64,000 bases of DNA from Casuarina equisetifolia (Eukaryota > Streptophyta > Magnoliopsida > Fagales > Casuarinaceae): the NCBI GenBank assembly GCA_028551475.1, contig CM052361.1, positions 25,681,491 through 25,745,490 of the forward strand, written 5' to 3'. This document shows, piece after piece, positions 46,105 to 58,333 of the stretch (position 1 is the stretch's first letter; each line of letters starts with the position of its first letter). The notes under the pieces are model-generated. The model saw only the letters and a program-made list of their open reading frames with translations. It ran no database searches and was not told the DNA's origin. A program made the translations under genes and the position numbers.

Positions 46105-49100
46105 ATGGCTAGCAACCCACAACCCGCTCCTGTCCTACCTCATTCCCACCTTCCTATTCCTTTCTTCAATGGAAATAATTATCACACTTGGTGCCTTAAA
46201 ATTACCACCTACCTTAAATGCTAGGGCATGTGGGACATCGTTCAAAATGGGCTTCCGAAGTTTGATGATGAAGCAGCGCTTTCCCCTGCGGAACGTGAAA
46301 AATTTCAGAGAAATCAAGAAAAGGAGCTCCGAGCGATGATGATCATGCAACTTGCAGTTGCAGAGAATTCGCTCATGCGTCTCTCTCATGCTGCCACTCC
46401 ATATGAAATGTGGATTGCCTTGGAAAATGAATTTCTTGGCACCCCAAAGGTATGATCTATCAAACTGCAATCCCTTAAACGTGATTTAGAACTGCTTGAG
46501 ATGGAGGAGGGGGAAATAATTTTTGGGTATTATAATAGATTAAATGTGGTAGTAAGTCAAATTCGATCTCTAAGGGGCCCTTTACCTGAGTCTCGAGTTG
46601 TTGAGAAGCTTCTCATCAGCTTGATAGAGAAATTTGACCCCATAGTGACTAATATTAAGGAAACTAAAGACTTTGCCAACATGTCAGTGTTTGAATTAAT
46701 GGGGTCTCTGGAAGTGTTTGAGCGAAGAATTGGTTGTAGGAAGGAGAAAGCCACTTTAGAAACAACCTTTAAAAGTGCTGTGAACTTGGGTTCTCATCCA
46801 GAACCCATCCTTGGAGAGGGAAGTGAGGCAGCAAATGGCCGAGCTCGGTATCCCCCCTGCAAGGTCTGTAACAAAACCAACCATTTAGAAAAATATTGCT
46901 GGAATAAGGGTAAACCACAGTGCCGACATTGTAAAAAATTCAGTCATATGGAGAAAAATTGTAGACTTAAGGAGAATCGAGCTAATTTGGCAGAAAAAGA
47001 AACAGGAGAGGATGAGGAGGTTTTATTTTTTACTAGTTTGTCAGTAACTTGTGCAGATCCAAGCTTGTGGTTTATGGATAGTGGTTGTACTAACCATATG
47101 ACTCCTTATGCAGAAGTGTTTAGTTCTCTTGATAAAACTTATACATCTTGTGTAAGGCTAGGTGATGACAGGTTCATTGAAGTGTTAGGGAAAGGCAATG
47201 TGTTTGTACAAACTCTTAATGGGAGAAAGCTTATCCATGATGTGCTGTTTGTTCCTGCGTTGGGATTTAATTTACTTAGTGTGGGGCAAATGATGGAAAG
47301 CAAGTGCCACATTTTATTCAAAGATTGGTAGTGTCGAATTTATGATGAGCAGGGTGTGAAGCTCATCAGTGTTCCCATGACTAGTGCTTGAAACTTCTCT
47401 CTTAGGTTCAAATATGCCAACCACATTGCGTTGAGTGTTGTTGAAGATGCATCTTGGTTATGGCACCGCCATTTCGGACACCTGAACTTCAAGTCCTTAG
47501 AAGAGCTCCACACTTAGCATTTGGTAGATGGCTTGCCAACTATCAAGGCTCTTGGAACTATTTGTACATCATGTCAACTTGGGAAGAGCTCTAGAAGAGC
47601 ATTTCTGGTTAAAGGAAAAGAAAAGGTGACAGCAAAGCTGGAGCTAGTGCACACTGATGTGTGTGGACCTATGAGAGTCCATACCAAGGAGGGGAACAAG
47701 TTCTTTATATTGTTCATTGATGATGCAAGTTGATTTTGCTGGGTTTATTTCATTAAAGAAAAATATGAGGCCTTAAAGTGCTTTCTGAAATTCAAAAAGG
47801 AAGTAGAATAAAAGAGTGGGATGAAAATTAAGACTCTGCAATTAGACAGAGGAGGAGAATACCAAAGCACAGAATTTGTCAAGTTTTGTGAAAATGAAGG
47901 TATTGTACATCAACTAACTGCGAGTTATTCCTTAGAGCAAAATGTGGTTTCTAAAAGGAAAAACTGAACTATCATGGACATGGCAAGAAGCATGATTGAA
48001 GAGAAGAAAGTCCCAAAAGAATTTTGGGGAGAAGCAGTAAATACAGCTGTGTATTTACTCAATCGAAGCCCTACCTTAATGCTGCAGAACAAGACCCCTC
48101 ATAAGGCTTAGAAAGGGAGAAAACCAGCGGTTGACCATCTGAAAATCTTTGGCTCGATGTGCTTCATCCATGTACCACAACAACTTCGACATAAACTGGA
48201 CAATAGAGTTAAACAAGGTATTTTTCTTGGCTATAGTTTAATTTCTAAAACTTATCGTGTGTTCAATTTGTTCAGCAAAAGATTGGTGGTTAGTAGAGAT
48301 GTGAAGGTCGATGAAAATGCAGTATGTGATTGGAAATCATTGCTGGAGGGACAACCTATTCCAACATATTCAGGGGTGGTTAAAGAAGTTGGGGTTTCTG
48401 TTGGTTGCTTCAATGAAGAACCTGTGGAAACAACAACTGTGGATCAAAAGAGTGCAGAAGGGGAGTCCTCCTCTGGAATAAGGGCAGAAAACACTTATGA
48501 GGATGAAAGGGAGTTGTCTGACATGTCTCCAGTCAGAATAAGAAGGTTGGACGAGCTGTATAAGAGCTGCAACATGGCCACTTTAGAACCGTTGACCTAT
48601 GAAGAAGCTGTGGATGATGTTGAATGGAAGAAAGCAATGGATGAGGAGATGAGAAGCATTTGATGTAATAATACTTGGAGTCTCACAGATTTGCCAAAAG
48701 GAAAGAAAACAGTTGAGTTGAAGTGGATTTTCAAGTATAAAACAGATACAAATGGAGAAATTGTCAAATACAAGGCAAGGTTGGTGGCTAAGGGATATTC
48801 ACAAATTCCAGGAACTGACTTCACTGAAACATTTGCCCCTGTTGCATGGTTGGAGACTGTTCAATTGATTATTGCAATAGCAGCTCAGTTTAAATGGAAG
48901 ATACTCTAATTGGACGTCAAGACAGCATTCTTAAATGGAGAAATTAAGGAGGAAGTGTATGTTGAACAACCTAAGGGGTATGTAGAGAAAGAAATGGAGA
49001 CTAAGGTGCTCAAGCTTAAGAAAGCATTGTATGGATTGCGTCAAGCACCAAGGGCTTGGTTTAGTCGAATCAACAAGTATTTTGTTGAGAAGGGATTCCA

Positions 49101-50130
49101 ACATAGTCCAAGTGAACCTACTCTATTTCTATCATGTAACAGTGATTCCATTCTCTTGGTCTCTATTTATGTTGACGATTTAATCTTTACAGGTAGTGAT
49201 CCTAAAAGGCTGACTAAGTTCAAAGAAGAAATGATGGAGGCCTTTGAAATGAACGACATGGGAATAATGCAATATTTTCTTAGACTGAAGGTGAATCAAC
49301 AAGAGTATGGAATTTTTGTGTTCCAAACCAAGTTTGCAAGAATGTTGCTGTCCAAGCATCGCATGATAGACTGCAAACCCGTCTCAACACCACTGATTCC
49401 TGGAGAGAAGGTGTTTTCTAATGATGGTACAAGTGAAGCTAATGCCACTGCATACAGAAGTATCATTGGGAGCTTGCTATATTTGACAGCAACTAGGCCG
49501 GATATATTATTTTCTGTATCACTCATGTCAAGATACATGCAGAATCCAAGGAAAAGACATCAATGCAGACTCAAAAGGATCCTTCAGTATCTTAAAGGAA
49601 CCTTGAATTTCGGTTTGCTCTATAAATCGTCTCCACAATTTGCTGTTATAGGATACAGTGACAGTGATTAGGGCGGCAATACAGGAAATTCCAGAAGCAC
49701 GAGTGGATTTGTTTTTAGTTTAGGTTCTGCAATATTCTCTTGGTCATCTAAGAAACAAGATTCTGTCTTTCTTTTGACTGCAAAAGCAGAATATGTGGCT
49801 GCCTCAGCAGCCGCAAGTCAAGCTATATGGCTGCGTAGGATGATGCTGGAAATGGGATTTGAACAAAAGGAAGGGACTGTAATCTTCAGCGATAGCAAAT
49901 CTGCTATAGCTATGACAAAAAATTCAAGCCACCATTCAAAGACTAAGCACGTTGACATAAAGGTGCATTATGTTCGTGAGCTGGTGGAAGCAAAAGAGAT
50001 TGTGTTTGAATATTGTTGCAGCAGCTATTAACTTGCAGATCTATTCACAAAGAGTCTTGGAAGGGAACAACATGAGTATTTGAGGAAACTTATTGGCGTA
50101 ACGACAGACCCCATCAAGGAGGGGTGTTGA
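46105..50130 (+). pseudogene. Copia-2 gag-pol polyprotein with nonsense-only decay
   Basis: From MASNPQPAP (46105) one reading frame runs 1342 codons to a TGA inside the 3' LTR, with no net frameshift. Domains in order: gag (FFNGNNYHTW), two zinc knuckles (CKVCNKTNHLEKYC, CRHCKKFSHMEKNC), protease WFMDSGCTNHM near 47068, integrase HHCC (HRHFGHLN to CTSCQLGK) and core (LQLDRGGEY), RT with YVDD at 49168-49179, and RNase H. About 13 in-frame stops interrupt it, among them 46222, 46453, 47329, 47731, 47965, 48109, 48907, 49669 and 50029. Several are explained by one transition in Trp, Arg or Gln codons. The integrase QQNGVVERKNR motif is also altered to EQNVVSKRKN-stop. Confidence 0.92.
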
Positions 50131-50517
50131 AATGTGATGGGGCTATCAGCCACTCATATTGGTCAGTTTGGGTGGTTGTTGCAGTAGACAAAATAGTGTG
50201 CAGTGACTAATGAATGAAGCTACAAGAAGCGTGCAAAGCAAGTGATAACGTGGAAGAAAAGAAATTGTAGGCTGCAGAAAAGGTGTGCTTATTTTGTGAT
50301 AAGCGTAATGATGGCAGTGTGTGTGTGGTAGTATAAGTGTTTGTCTGTAGTTATGGTGTGGGTAACGGACTATTGTATTGTCTTTGTAGCCTTTTGACTT
50401 GTGGCCTTTTGTATTGAAGAAAGCTTTTGTTTGCTCTTCAATATGTCCGTTCTTTTGAATCCAAACACAAATCAGCGATCCACCTAAGCATTCACACGAA
50501 AGTCTCATTTTGTAACA
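50125..50517 (+). repeat. Copia-2 3' LTR
   Basis: 393 bases from TGTTGAAATG to TGTAACA, preceded by 'catcaaggagggg' and followed by the target duplication GAGAT. Confidence 0.95.
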
Positions 50518-50522
50518 GAGAT

Positions 50523-52200
50523 TTCCGCCCCTTGTTTCAGAGACATTGAAAGTCTACGTCACTGTATGCCATCATGGACACGGTCATAAAGCCCCATTTC
50601 ACAAAAATCGAATGAAGGTCACGGTTGCAAAGATGATATGCCCTTTGCTAATGCGGAGGGGTAGTCCAAGTTTCGACGTCTCAGCAAAAGTCATGGCTCT
50701 TTCAAAAGATTAGATAAAGCAAGAAGGGACAAAAATATGGGGCGCATCGACGGGCTATCATCCTTGTCGTGCAGCAATGAAAGCGTTCCCTAAGGTGGCA
50801 ATTTCCCCTTTGTTTTTAAACTATGATTGGTGAGGGCAGAATAATTTGTGAATGATCAGAGTATTTGACCTCTGAAAGTAGAATATTATAAGCTTGAATA
50901 CCCAAAACATGTGTTTTGTCGGCTATTGTCGAGGATGTTGGACGATAGATTTTTCTTTTTGCTTTTGTGTATAAGCAGCACATGGAGACACCAACAAGCA
51001 ATATCATGTATTTTTTATAAATCAAGGGCGAGGTAATACCTAAAAAAGAAGGGGAAAAGGGGAAAAAGACAAGTGGCGTAAATTCATGGTTGTAGCCTTG
51101 GAAGGATGGGATGATTACAGAAAGGAGGAAGTAAAGGATGCCAGACAAAAGTTGACTTAGAGTCGACAGATTTGGTGTGGAACTTTCTTCTCCTAAAACC
51201 AGCCCTAAATGAACAGCGTGTTTTGACTTTGGAAAAAACCAATCGGAGAATCAAAAAGCGGAATGCGAACATAGGACTTCTCAGACTCACACAAGATTCA
51301 ACGAAGGTTAAGAGGGTTGCACCAACCATTTGAGTACTGGATCTTGATTTCTGAATTATAATAGACGACCAAAAACATAAGTTGTTTTCATTGACAGGAA
51401 TTCAGATCGTTCCTAGGAGTACGAGCTCCGTGTGGTAGCACCGACCTTTGTAACTTTGAAGACTAAGAAGCTCATCAGCTGTGGATGTAATGAGTATCAA
51501 AGCTAATACCTCTTAGCCAAAGGCTTCAGACCATTAGTAATGTCAATGTGTGCTAATGATTTGATAAGTTGAGAAGTTGAGAAGTTGAGAAGCTATGCTG
51601 ATCGCTAACAAGACATTAGTATCTTTGGTTTGATGTTTATAATCTTTAACCCCAATTATTATGTTGATGGTTTTCAATTTTACCAGGAGCTCGGTCAAGC
51701 AAGGAGGATTGAGCACACAGTGCTGATATGGTGCTTCCATGCGTGTCACTGACATGGCCTATGATGACATGGCATCTGGAGGTGGGGCTGGCTGATGTGG
51801 CACTTTCAACATTTGTGAATTTTAATACATCCAATCTCCTATAAATGATGGAGAAAATATGTCTGATTCCAAGAGTTATCGAGAATAAACTTAATTTCTG
51901 GCTCACTCTCCCTCGTAGTATGTTCCAAATAACATGATTGTGCAAGAATGAACTTTAAATAGGCAGTGAAGAATTCAAATGCAAAAGACTTCAGGAATTA
52001 TAGGATATCTAGAGAGATATCCTATCATAGGAACTTCATAGTGGGAGAAATGAAAAAATGAGGTAATGAAATATAGGAGTAAATTGCGGTTTACATGAAA
52101 GATGTGGTTTTCCTACACAGAAACTGCTCATTTGTCTCTTTCTGAAAAACAAAGAACGTGAGTACTGTTTCTCATCAATCACTCTCAAGCACATTCTCAA
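50523..52200. other. Displaced WRKY upstream region and unassigned sequence
   Basis: The first few hundred bases were directly upstream of the WRKY promoter before copia-2 arrived. A TTGACT W-box core occurs at about 51152. Minus-strand frames at 50816-51329 have no recognisable domain. Around 51640-51950, 'ttccaaataacatgattg' is shared with 9463-9480, hinting at a small dispersed repeat. Confidence 0.4.
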
Positions 52201-52217
52201 ACTCCAATTTTTTTTTT

Positions 52218-52246
52218 CTTTCTTTCTTTCTTTCTTTCTTTCTTTC
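52218..52246. repeat. TTTC microsatellite
   Basis: About seven TTTC units after a T-run. Confidence 0.8.
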
Positions 52247-52259
52247 AATAGTTTTTTTT

Positions 52260-53070
52260 CTTGTACAGGGGGTCACAGGGGCCTCCATAGGTTTCAAAAA
52301 GATCACGTCAATTTTTCTTGTCTATTATTGTTGAAAATAACGTGAAAAAATATTTTCATTAATTAAATATTTTTTAATAACCCTCTTAATATGATTTTTT
52401 TTCCTTGAATTAACTTTTTAGTGTACCAATAGCTCTGTCCATCCTTATCCTCCTATTAATTCTCTGAATTTATTTAGTATTAATGTTGGAGAGTATAAGT
52501 CCCTCACGAATAATTTTATAGTGAAATTTAAATTTAAAAAATACCCTAATTCATGAAGGAGCTTTTATGTTAGCCTTTAGGCCTTCTAATATTGTATCAT
52601 AGTCTAAGTTACATCTTACTTTCAACATTAAATAACATAAGTTCTATATAAAGAGGAACAATCTTGGGACAAAGTTTAAATTGAAAAGGAATCTTTCAAA
52701 TTTTTATTTAACTTTTGAGTTAGGTTTTGAACCTTTTAACAAATGAAAATGGGATAACATAAATTTTACATTATATAAATCTTTTTTTAAAATCGTTTTA
52801 AGTAAAAAGAATAATCTATCTATTCTTAAGTTGACTTCTAATTAAGAATAATGCATCTCTTCAAATAAGAAAGATTGTTTCAACCAAAAATCTCTTTGAC
52901 GTCTCCCTCGACGAGGTGTTGGTTGGATATGTTCTCAATTCCAAAAAACTTTCCACTGATTTATACTTTTAACAAATACTACAATATAAGTAAGAAACAA
53001 TTTTCAAGCTAAAATTTTCAGTTTCCATTTGCAAGTACGGTGTTACTTTCTCCCCAGTTAAATTATATTT
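52260..53070. other. AT-rich intergenic region
   Basis: No gene seen. The end of this stretch (about 52870-53060) shares short blocks with 15170-15400. Confidence 0.4.
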
Positions 53071-53078
53071 ATAAGTCG

Positions 53079-53188
53079 ACTTTCTAGTGTCAGATTTCAG
53101 ATTCAAATGTAGCATTTCTTCACTTATAAATAGATATTTTGATATGAAGAAGTACTACATTCGAATCTGAAATCTGACACTAGAAAGT
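53079..53188. repeat. Foldback: 44-bp arms with 22-bp loop
   Basis: 53079-53122 pairs with 53145-53188 at 41 of 44 positions. The loop is AT-rich. No target duplication is obvious at the edges. It could be a MITE-like element or simply an inverted duplication; a transcript would fold into a long hairpin. Confidence 0.85.
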
Positions 53189-53407
53189 TTAATGCCACCT
53201 TAGATGTCTCCCTCATATCTGTTGTTTTGATATGTTCTCCATCCCTTTGATGTCTACCAATAATTCCGTCCTAATTCTACTTTCGTAAGCAAACAAGTTA
53301 TTTGCTTTAGAAAACGCGTCACTTGACTTAGAAAGTAGCCTGGACTAGGAATCTTAGCAAATAAAGGTAACCAAATCACATTTCCTTTTTCTTTTCTTTA
53401 ATGCAAA

Positions 53408-53713
53408 TTGGAAATATTTATGCTAATGGAGCCTGTGGAAAGCATATCAACCTCAAAAGATGAACCTCGGTGGCCACCGAAGTTGACGACAACAACGTTG
53501 TTGGATGCTTTAGGCCAAAGCCATTCAAGACAGGAGAAAAAGAACAGCACTAGGATATCATCTGAATTTTCTCATCCGTCCGTTTTTGACCTACAATTAT
53601 CACTAGCTCCTCCCCAAACGCTATCGAGCGAAGTCCACGCTAAAATTCAACCAACTAGTCTTCACAAACTTCCTCGATTTAACCATCTCTTGAGAATCAT
53701 ATGTCTCATTTAA
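53408..53713 (+). other. Coding-like frame with EAR-type motif, uncertain
   Basis: 101 codons with polar, serine-rich composition and a FDLQLSLAP stretch near residue 60 that resembles the LxLxL repression (EAR) motif. The first bases overlap a repeat ('ttctttaatgcaaattggaa') shared with the DUF4220 5' flanks near 7300 and 13262, which argues against a natural start there. I do not recognise the protein. It may be an exon of a lost gene or chance. Confidence 0.2.
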
Positions 53714-54380
53714 TTAAAATTAACTCAAAATTTATTAATATAAGCCCACATCAATAACCTCATGAAAAATAGACTAACATTTTCCCACTTGGACTATTCT
53801 TTTATGAATATATGAGTTATTTTGTCAAATAATAAGATAACATAAAATTTTAGAAGCATATCTCAATATTATAATTTATTTAAGAGAAAATCAAGTATTA
53901 TAATCCTTCAACTATAATATAACAAAACATTTATTTGAAAGGCACTTAAACTATATTAATGACAATAAAAATAATAATAATAGACCAAGTAATCCAGATG
54001 AATAATAGAAAAGGCTTGTATAAGTAGATTCTAGACTTGAGAAACTCCAACCGAAGTTGTTTCAACGAATTCATTTACCTCAACAGCTCTAGATTATGGT
54101 GTGATAGACTCTATATTCATTTATATAGGTAGAGGAAATAACAGAATCACATAAGCTTTGCAGCTATTCTATATGGTTTCAAAACAAAAATACCTTTCTT
54201 TATCACATCAAACTTCAGAAATTTTTCACTTTGTAATTCTTCAATTCTAATATCTCTATTGGGGTTATAAAAATGATAACCCCTTAAGTGATTTGGTTTG
54301 GATACACAAAAACATCGAGTATTTTTTTATTCCAACTTACTCAAAATTGGATTATACAATTTTACTTTTATAGGACATCC
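53714..54380. other. AT-rich intergenic region
   Basis: No coding, RNA or repeat feature seen. Confidence 0.4.
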
Positions 54381-54394
54381 TCAAATTTTAAGAT

Positions 54395-54505
54395 AGGGGA
54401 CTCCCTTAGCTTAGTAGTAATTAAGTCAGACCCATGACCAATGAGTTCACCCAGTTAGGGGTTCGAATCACCTCCCCCCTTCTTTGTGTATGTGAGTATA
54501 AAAAA
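54395..54505 (+). mobile_element. tRNA-derived SINE (111 bp) with target duplications
   Basis: The unit begins aggggactccc and contains an A-box-like TAGCTTAGTAGT and a B-box GGTTCGAATCA about 50 bases later, as in RNA polymerase III promoters. It ends in an A-run. It is flanked by a 14-bp direct repeat (54381-54394 and 54506-54519, tcaaaYtttaagat, one mismatch). It has no proper tRNA cloverleaf end, so it is a SINE and not a tRNA gene. Confidence 0.75.
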
Positions 54506-54519
54506 TCAAACTTTAAGAT

Positions 54520-54873
54520 GGTTTAGATTAGGAATAAATCCAGTTCACAAGTCAAGGAAATCATTGGAATTACTTTTGTAGAAACATGGTTAAGGATGTA
54601 AATGATAGTTTTCAAAACTTCTCTCCACATAACATGAGGTAAACTTTTTCCATTAACTATACTTCTTAGAGATAATAAATTGATCAACTATTCTAGAATC
54701 ATCTAAATCTTTTTATTAACCTTTATAACTATCGAGCATTGTCATATTTACTATAATACTCACCATCCTTGTCAAATCCCCTAACACTTTGGTGTGATAA
54801 TTTATCAATACTGTATCTCATAACTAATCTTGTTTTCCATACAAGAACAAAACATGTTGAAATTGTCTTTCAC
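54520..54873. other. Intergenic, nothing seen
   Basis: AT-rich sequence between the SINE and the LINE-3 tail, with no open frame of interest. Confidence 0.4.
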
Positions 54874-54949
54874 TTTTTTTTTTTATGAAAGGTCAAATTA
54901 TATATCACCTGTAAAAAAATTTACAAGATTGTTTGATTACAAAATATCA

Positions 54950-57900
54950 TCATCTAAGCTCAAATATTACACTTGGCAAATTCCAAAGCTCTTGTAAAAA
55001 TTTATTACAATTTGTAAGCTTGACTCCTTTGGTAGATGAAATCTTCCATCTCACATCCTTCTTGATTTTAGCAATAATGTTTGAGTTATCTAGACTTGTA
55101 TCACTGAATCTTCTTCTATTCCTTTCTCTCCAAATGTGATACAATACGGCCTTGAAAGATATACTAAGCAAAGTTACTGCAAAACTCTTCCTCTTAACAG
55201 TCTTGATCATCCAACATATTTCAGCTCTCCCGTGTTCAATTATTCGAGTTAATCCATTTATGCCTAGCAAAGCCTTCCAGATGTAGTTTGTAAACCTGCA
55301 CTTAAAAAATAAATGTTCTTGTGATTCTTCTTCTTATTGGTAGAGGTTGCATTGTAGATTTACTGAACTATTCCATTTAGCCACCCGATCTACTGTGGAT
55401 AGTTTGTCTTTCAAAGTGATTCAACAGATAAAATTATGCTTTGGTATTCTTTCTTTCCAGACAAGTCTTGCCCATTCAGTATCTTCTATATTCTCTCTTA
55501 GTGCTACATAACTTTTGGCAATATTATATTCTGAGTCCGTCACCTGTTGCGTAAGTTCACTTCTTACTTGCAAAATATTCTTAAAGCTCTAAGCTAGTGA
55601 TCCTTTCATCTCAACTTCTAATATATTCCTTTCCTTCAAATTTTCTATTATCATCTATTTAACCCATAAAGAGTTTGTGTTGGGGTGCATAAGAGACCAT
55701 AAGAGTTTTCCAATTGTCGCCTTATTCCAAGTATGAATGTCTATCAAACCTAGTCTTTCAGAAATTTTAGGCCAACAAACTTCTTTCCATGCCACTTTCG
55801 CTACACATCATTCATTAGATTTACTTGCCCAAAGGAAGGTTCTAATTCTTTTTTCAATTTCATAAAGAATCTGTTTTGGCAATAGAAAAATTTGCATCCA
55901 ATATGTTTATAATGAGAACATAACACTTTTTACTAGTTGCAGTCTCTCCCCATAACTAATATGCTTAGACTCCTAACCTTCAATTCTCTTCAATATCTTT
56001 TCTGTCAGGATAGTACAATCTAAGTTAGAGAGTCTTTTAGTAATCAATGGAACTCCCAAGCATTTTATGGGAAGTTAACCTTCTTGGATAGGAATATGAT
56101 CAAGTATTAGAGCCTTTTTATGTTTAGACAAGCCTAAAAAGAAAATTTGACACTTTTCTGGATGCATCTTCAAACTTGTTATATCTTCAAACTCTTGCAT
56201 AGCATGTAGTAAACACAAAATAGACTTAATATCTCCATGACCAAATAGAAAGAGATCATTAGCAAAGCATAGATGAGTGATCTTCTCTTTAGAGCATTTC
56301 TAGTGAAATTTAAACCTTCTAGAAGATATTTTTTGTTGTATAATTCTGTTAAAAATCTCCATCACAATAACAAAGAGAAAAGGAGAGAGAGGGTCTCCTT
56401 GTCTAAGTCTCTTTGCCCCCTTAAAAAAACCTGTATGAGAGCCATTGATGTTCATAGAATATCCAACAGTAGTGATGCAGCTTTCAATTAGCAATCTAAA
56501 TTTGTCTAGGAACTTCAAAACTTTCAAAGTATTTAGGATAGCATTCCAGTCTATTGAATCATATGCTTTCATAATATCAACCTTAATTGCCACCCTTTTC
56601 CCATGAATACCTTTGTGATAATTGTGTATTAACTCTTAACATAACAAAATATTTTCTTTAATGCTCTTTCCTGGCATAAAAGTTGTTTGACAAGGATGTA
56701 TGAAATGAGGCAAAGCTATACTTAATCTTCCTACCACAATTTTAAATATGATCTTGTACAACACATTGCAATAGGAGATTGGTCTAAAATCTTTTATATT
56801 AATGGCATTAATTTTCTAAGGGACAAAGGATATTACCGTTGAATTTATGCTTTGCAGTAGCTGTCTCTTCTGAAAGAAAGCTATAACTGCATCTTCTATG
56901 TCACTCCCTATAATACTCTAAGCTTTCTTAAAGAAGAAGCTATTATATTCATCAGGACCTGGAGCTTTGTAATCACTAATAGTATTAAGGACCTTTTGTA
57001 TCTCTTTTCTTTGAACATCTGCTATAAGGTTTCTCTTTGTCTCTTATGAAATTTTCGTAGGAAATAACTCTCTTAATTTTGCTTTTGATGGTTGAAGTTG
57101 GTTTGCCCTCCCTAGCAAGTTTTGATAGTAACTTAGAATTTTGTTCTTTATCATTTCAAGATCTTCAGTAAGTTGCCCATTATCTATTTCTAGCTTGACA
57201 ATGTGGTTTTTGCTCTCCTCTTAATCATGCTTCTAAAAAAGACTTTATTGTTACAATCTCCCTCTTTCAGCCAAGTTTTCCTTGATTTTTGTTTCAGAAG
57301 TATTTCTTCATACTTGCTATGTATTAGTAACTTTTCTAACCACTCCTTTTCTTCATTATGCAATTGGGTATTTGAAGGGTCATCAAAAAGCTTTGCTTAT
57401 GTTATTTGTAGCTACTTCCTTGCTATCTCTATTTTCCTTGGTAATTCACCAAATTCCTCTCTATTTAGCTTTCTTAACTCTTTTTTCATTTCCTTCAACT
57501 TTATCATTATTCTATACATTATAATGCCCTCAACCCTTTGTTGCCAAATATTTTTCACTATTGTAATAAATTGAGGGTTGTCTTACCAAAAGTTGAAAAA
57601 TATAAAGGCACTTTTCTATCTTGGTCTATTGTTGTCCACCTTGATAATGCAAGGACTGTGGTCTGACAATCCAAGAGTACTAAATTCAATGGGGAAATCC
57701 ACATTACTTTGCAACCATTTAGGGTTTACTAAACATCTATCCAATTTACTGCCTTTGAATTCTTTTACCTTTGTTCGTCCATGATAAAAGAGGTCCTAGA
57801 AAGTTTGGTTTTATAAGTTCTGCATCACTTATGAACTTGTTGAAATCTTCTATTCCTTCTATCCATCTACTAGCTACACTGATCCTTTCATTTAGATTCC

Positions 57901-58333
57901 TCATTGTATTAAAATCTCTTACTAGTAACCATTGATTGTCCTTTCCATAACTATTATAACATTGTGTGAGGTTACTCCAAAGATCCTTCCGTTCATTTGC
58001 TGTGTTTGCTGCATAGATGGCAGATAAATACCATACTTCATGCCCCTCTTCCACTTTACAATTCACTACCTGTTTAGAACTACTAAGCACTGTGATGTTG
58101 AGCTATGGCTTTTTCCATACAATCTAAATCCTTCCATTTTCATTATCTTTATAATTGTGGACAAAACCCCATTGGGGAAAAAGAAAATCTATCACCCATT
58201 GTGCTCTATTTTCTTTTATTTTGTGTTCTAATAAAATGACAATGTCAGCTTTTGCATTTTTGATAACTTCCTGTACCTCCTTTTGTTTAGGGCTTTTATT
58301 TATGCCTCTAACATTCCATGAGAATATGATCAT
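54950..58333 (-). pseudogene. LINE-3 ORF2 relic
   Basis: The start MIIFSWNVRG at 58333 is intact. The endonuclease continues to 57746 in shifted frames (LLVRDFN, LSWTNKGK). The RT is in pieces, with LRQGDPLSPF at about 56400, while the LINE-1 QGLRQ equivalent reads KRLRQ. The C-terminal fragment 55270-54950 keeps IWRERNRRRF. Numerous stops make it non-functional. Confidence 0.88.

Larger units (their letters stand above)
45575..50517 (+). mobile_element. Copia-2: complete Ty1/copia retrotransposon in the WRKY promoter
   Basis: 4943 bases with two 393-bp LTRs, an exact 5-bp target duplication GAGAT (45570-45574 and 50518-50522), a tRNA-Met primer site and a purine tract before the right LTR. 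It is oriented opposite to the WRKY gene. The LTRs differ at about 11 of 393 sites by eye, so the insertion is fairly young. Its single polyprotein frame is damaged only by nonsense codons. Confidence 0.96.

Noticed and set aside
54395-54505. A functional tRNA gene
   Set aside because: A- and B-box motifs are present but no cloverleaf closes, and flanking duplications plus an A-tail indicate a SINE.
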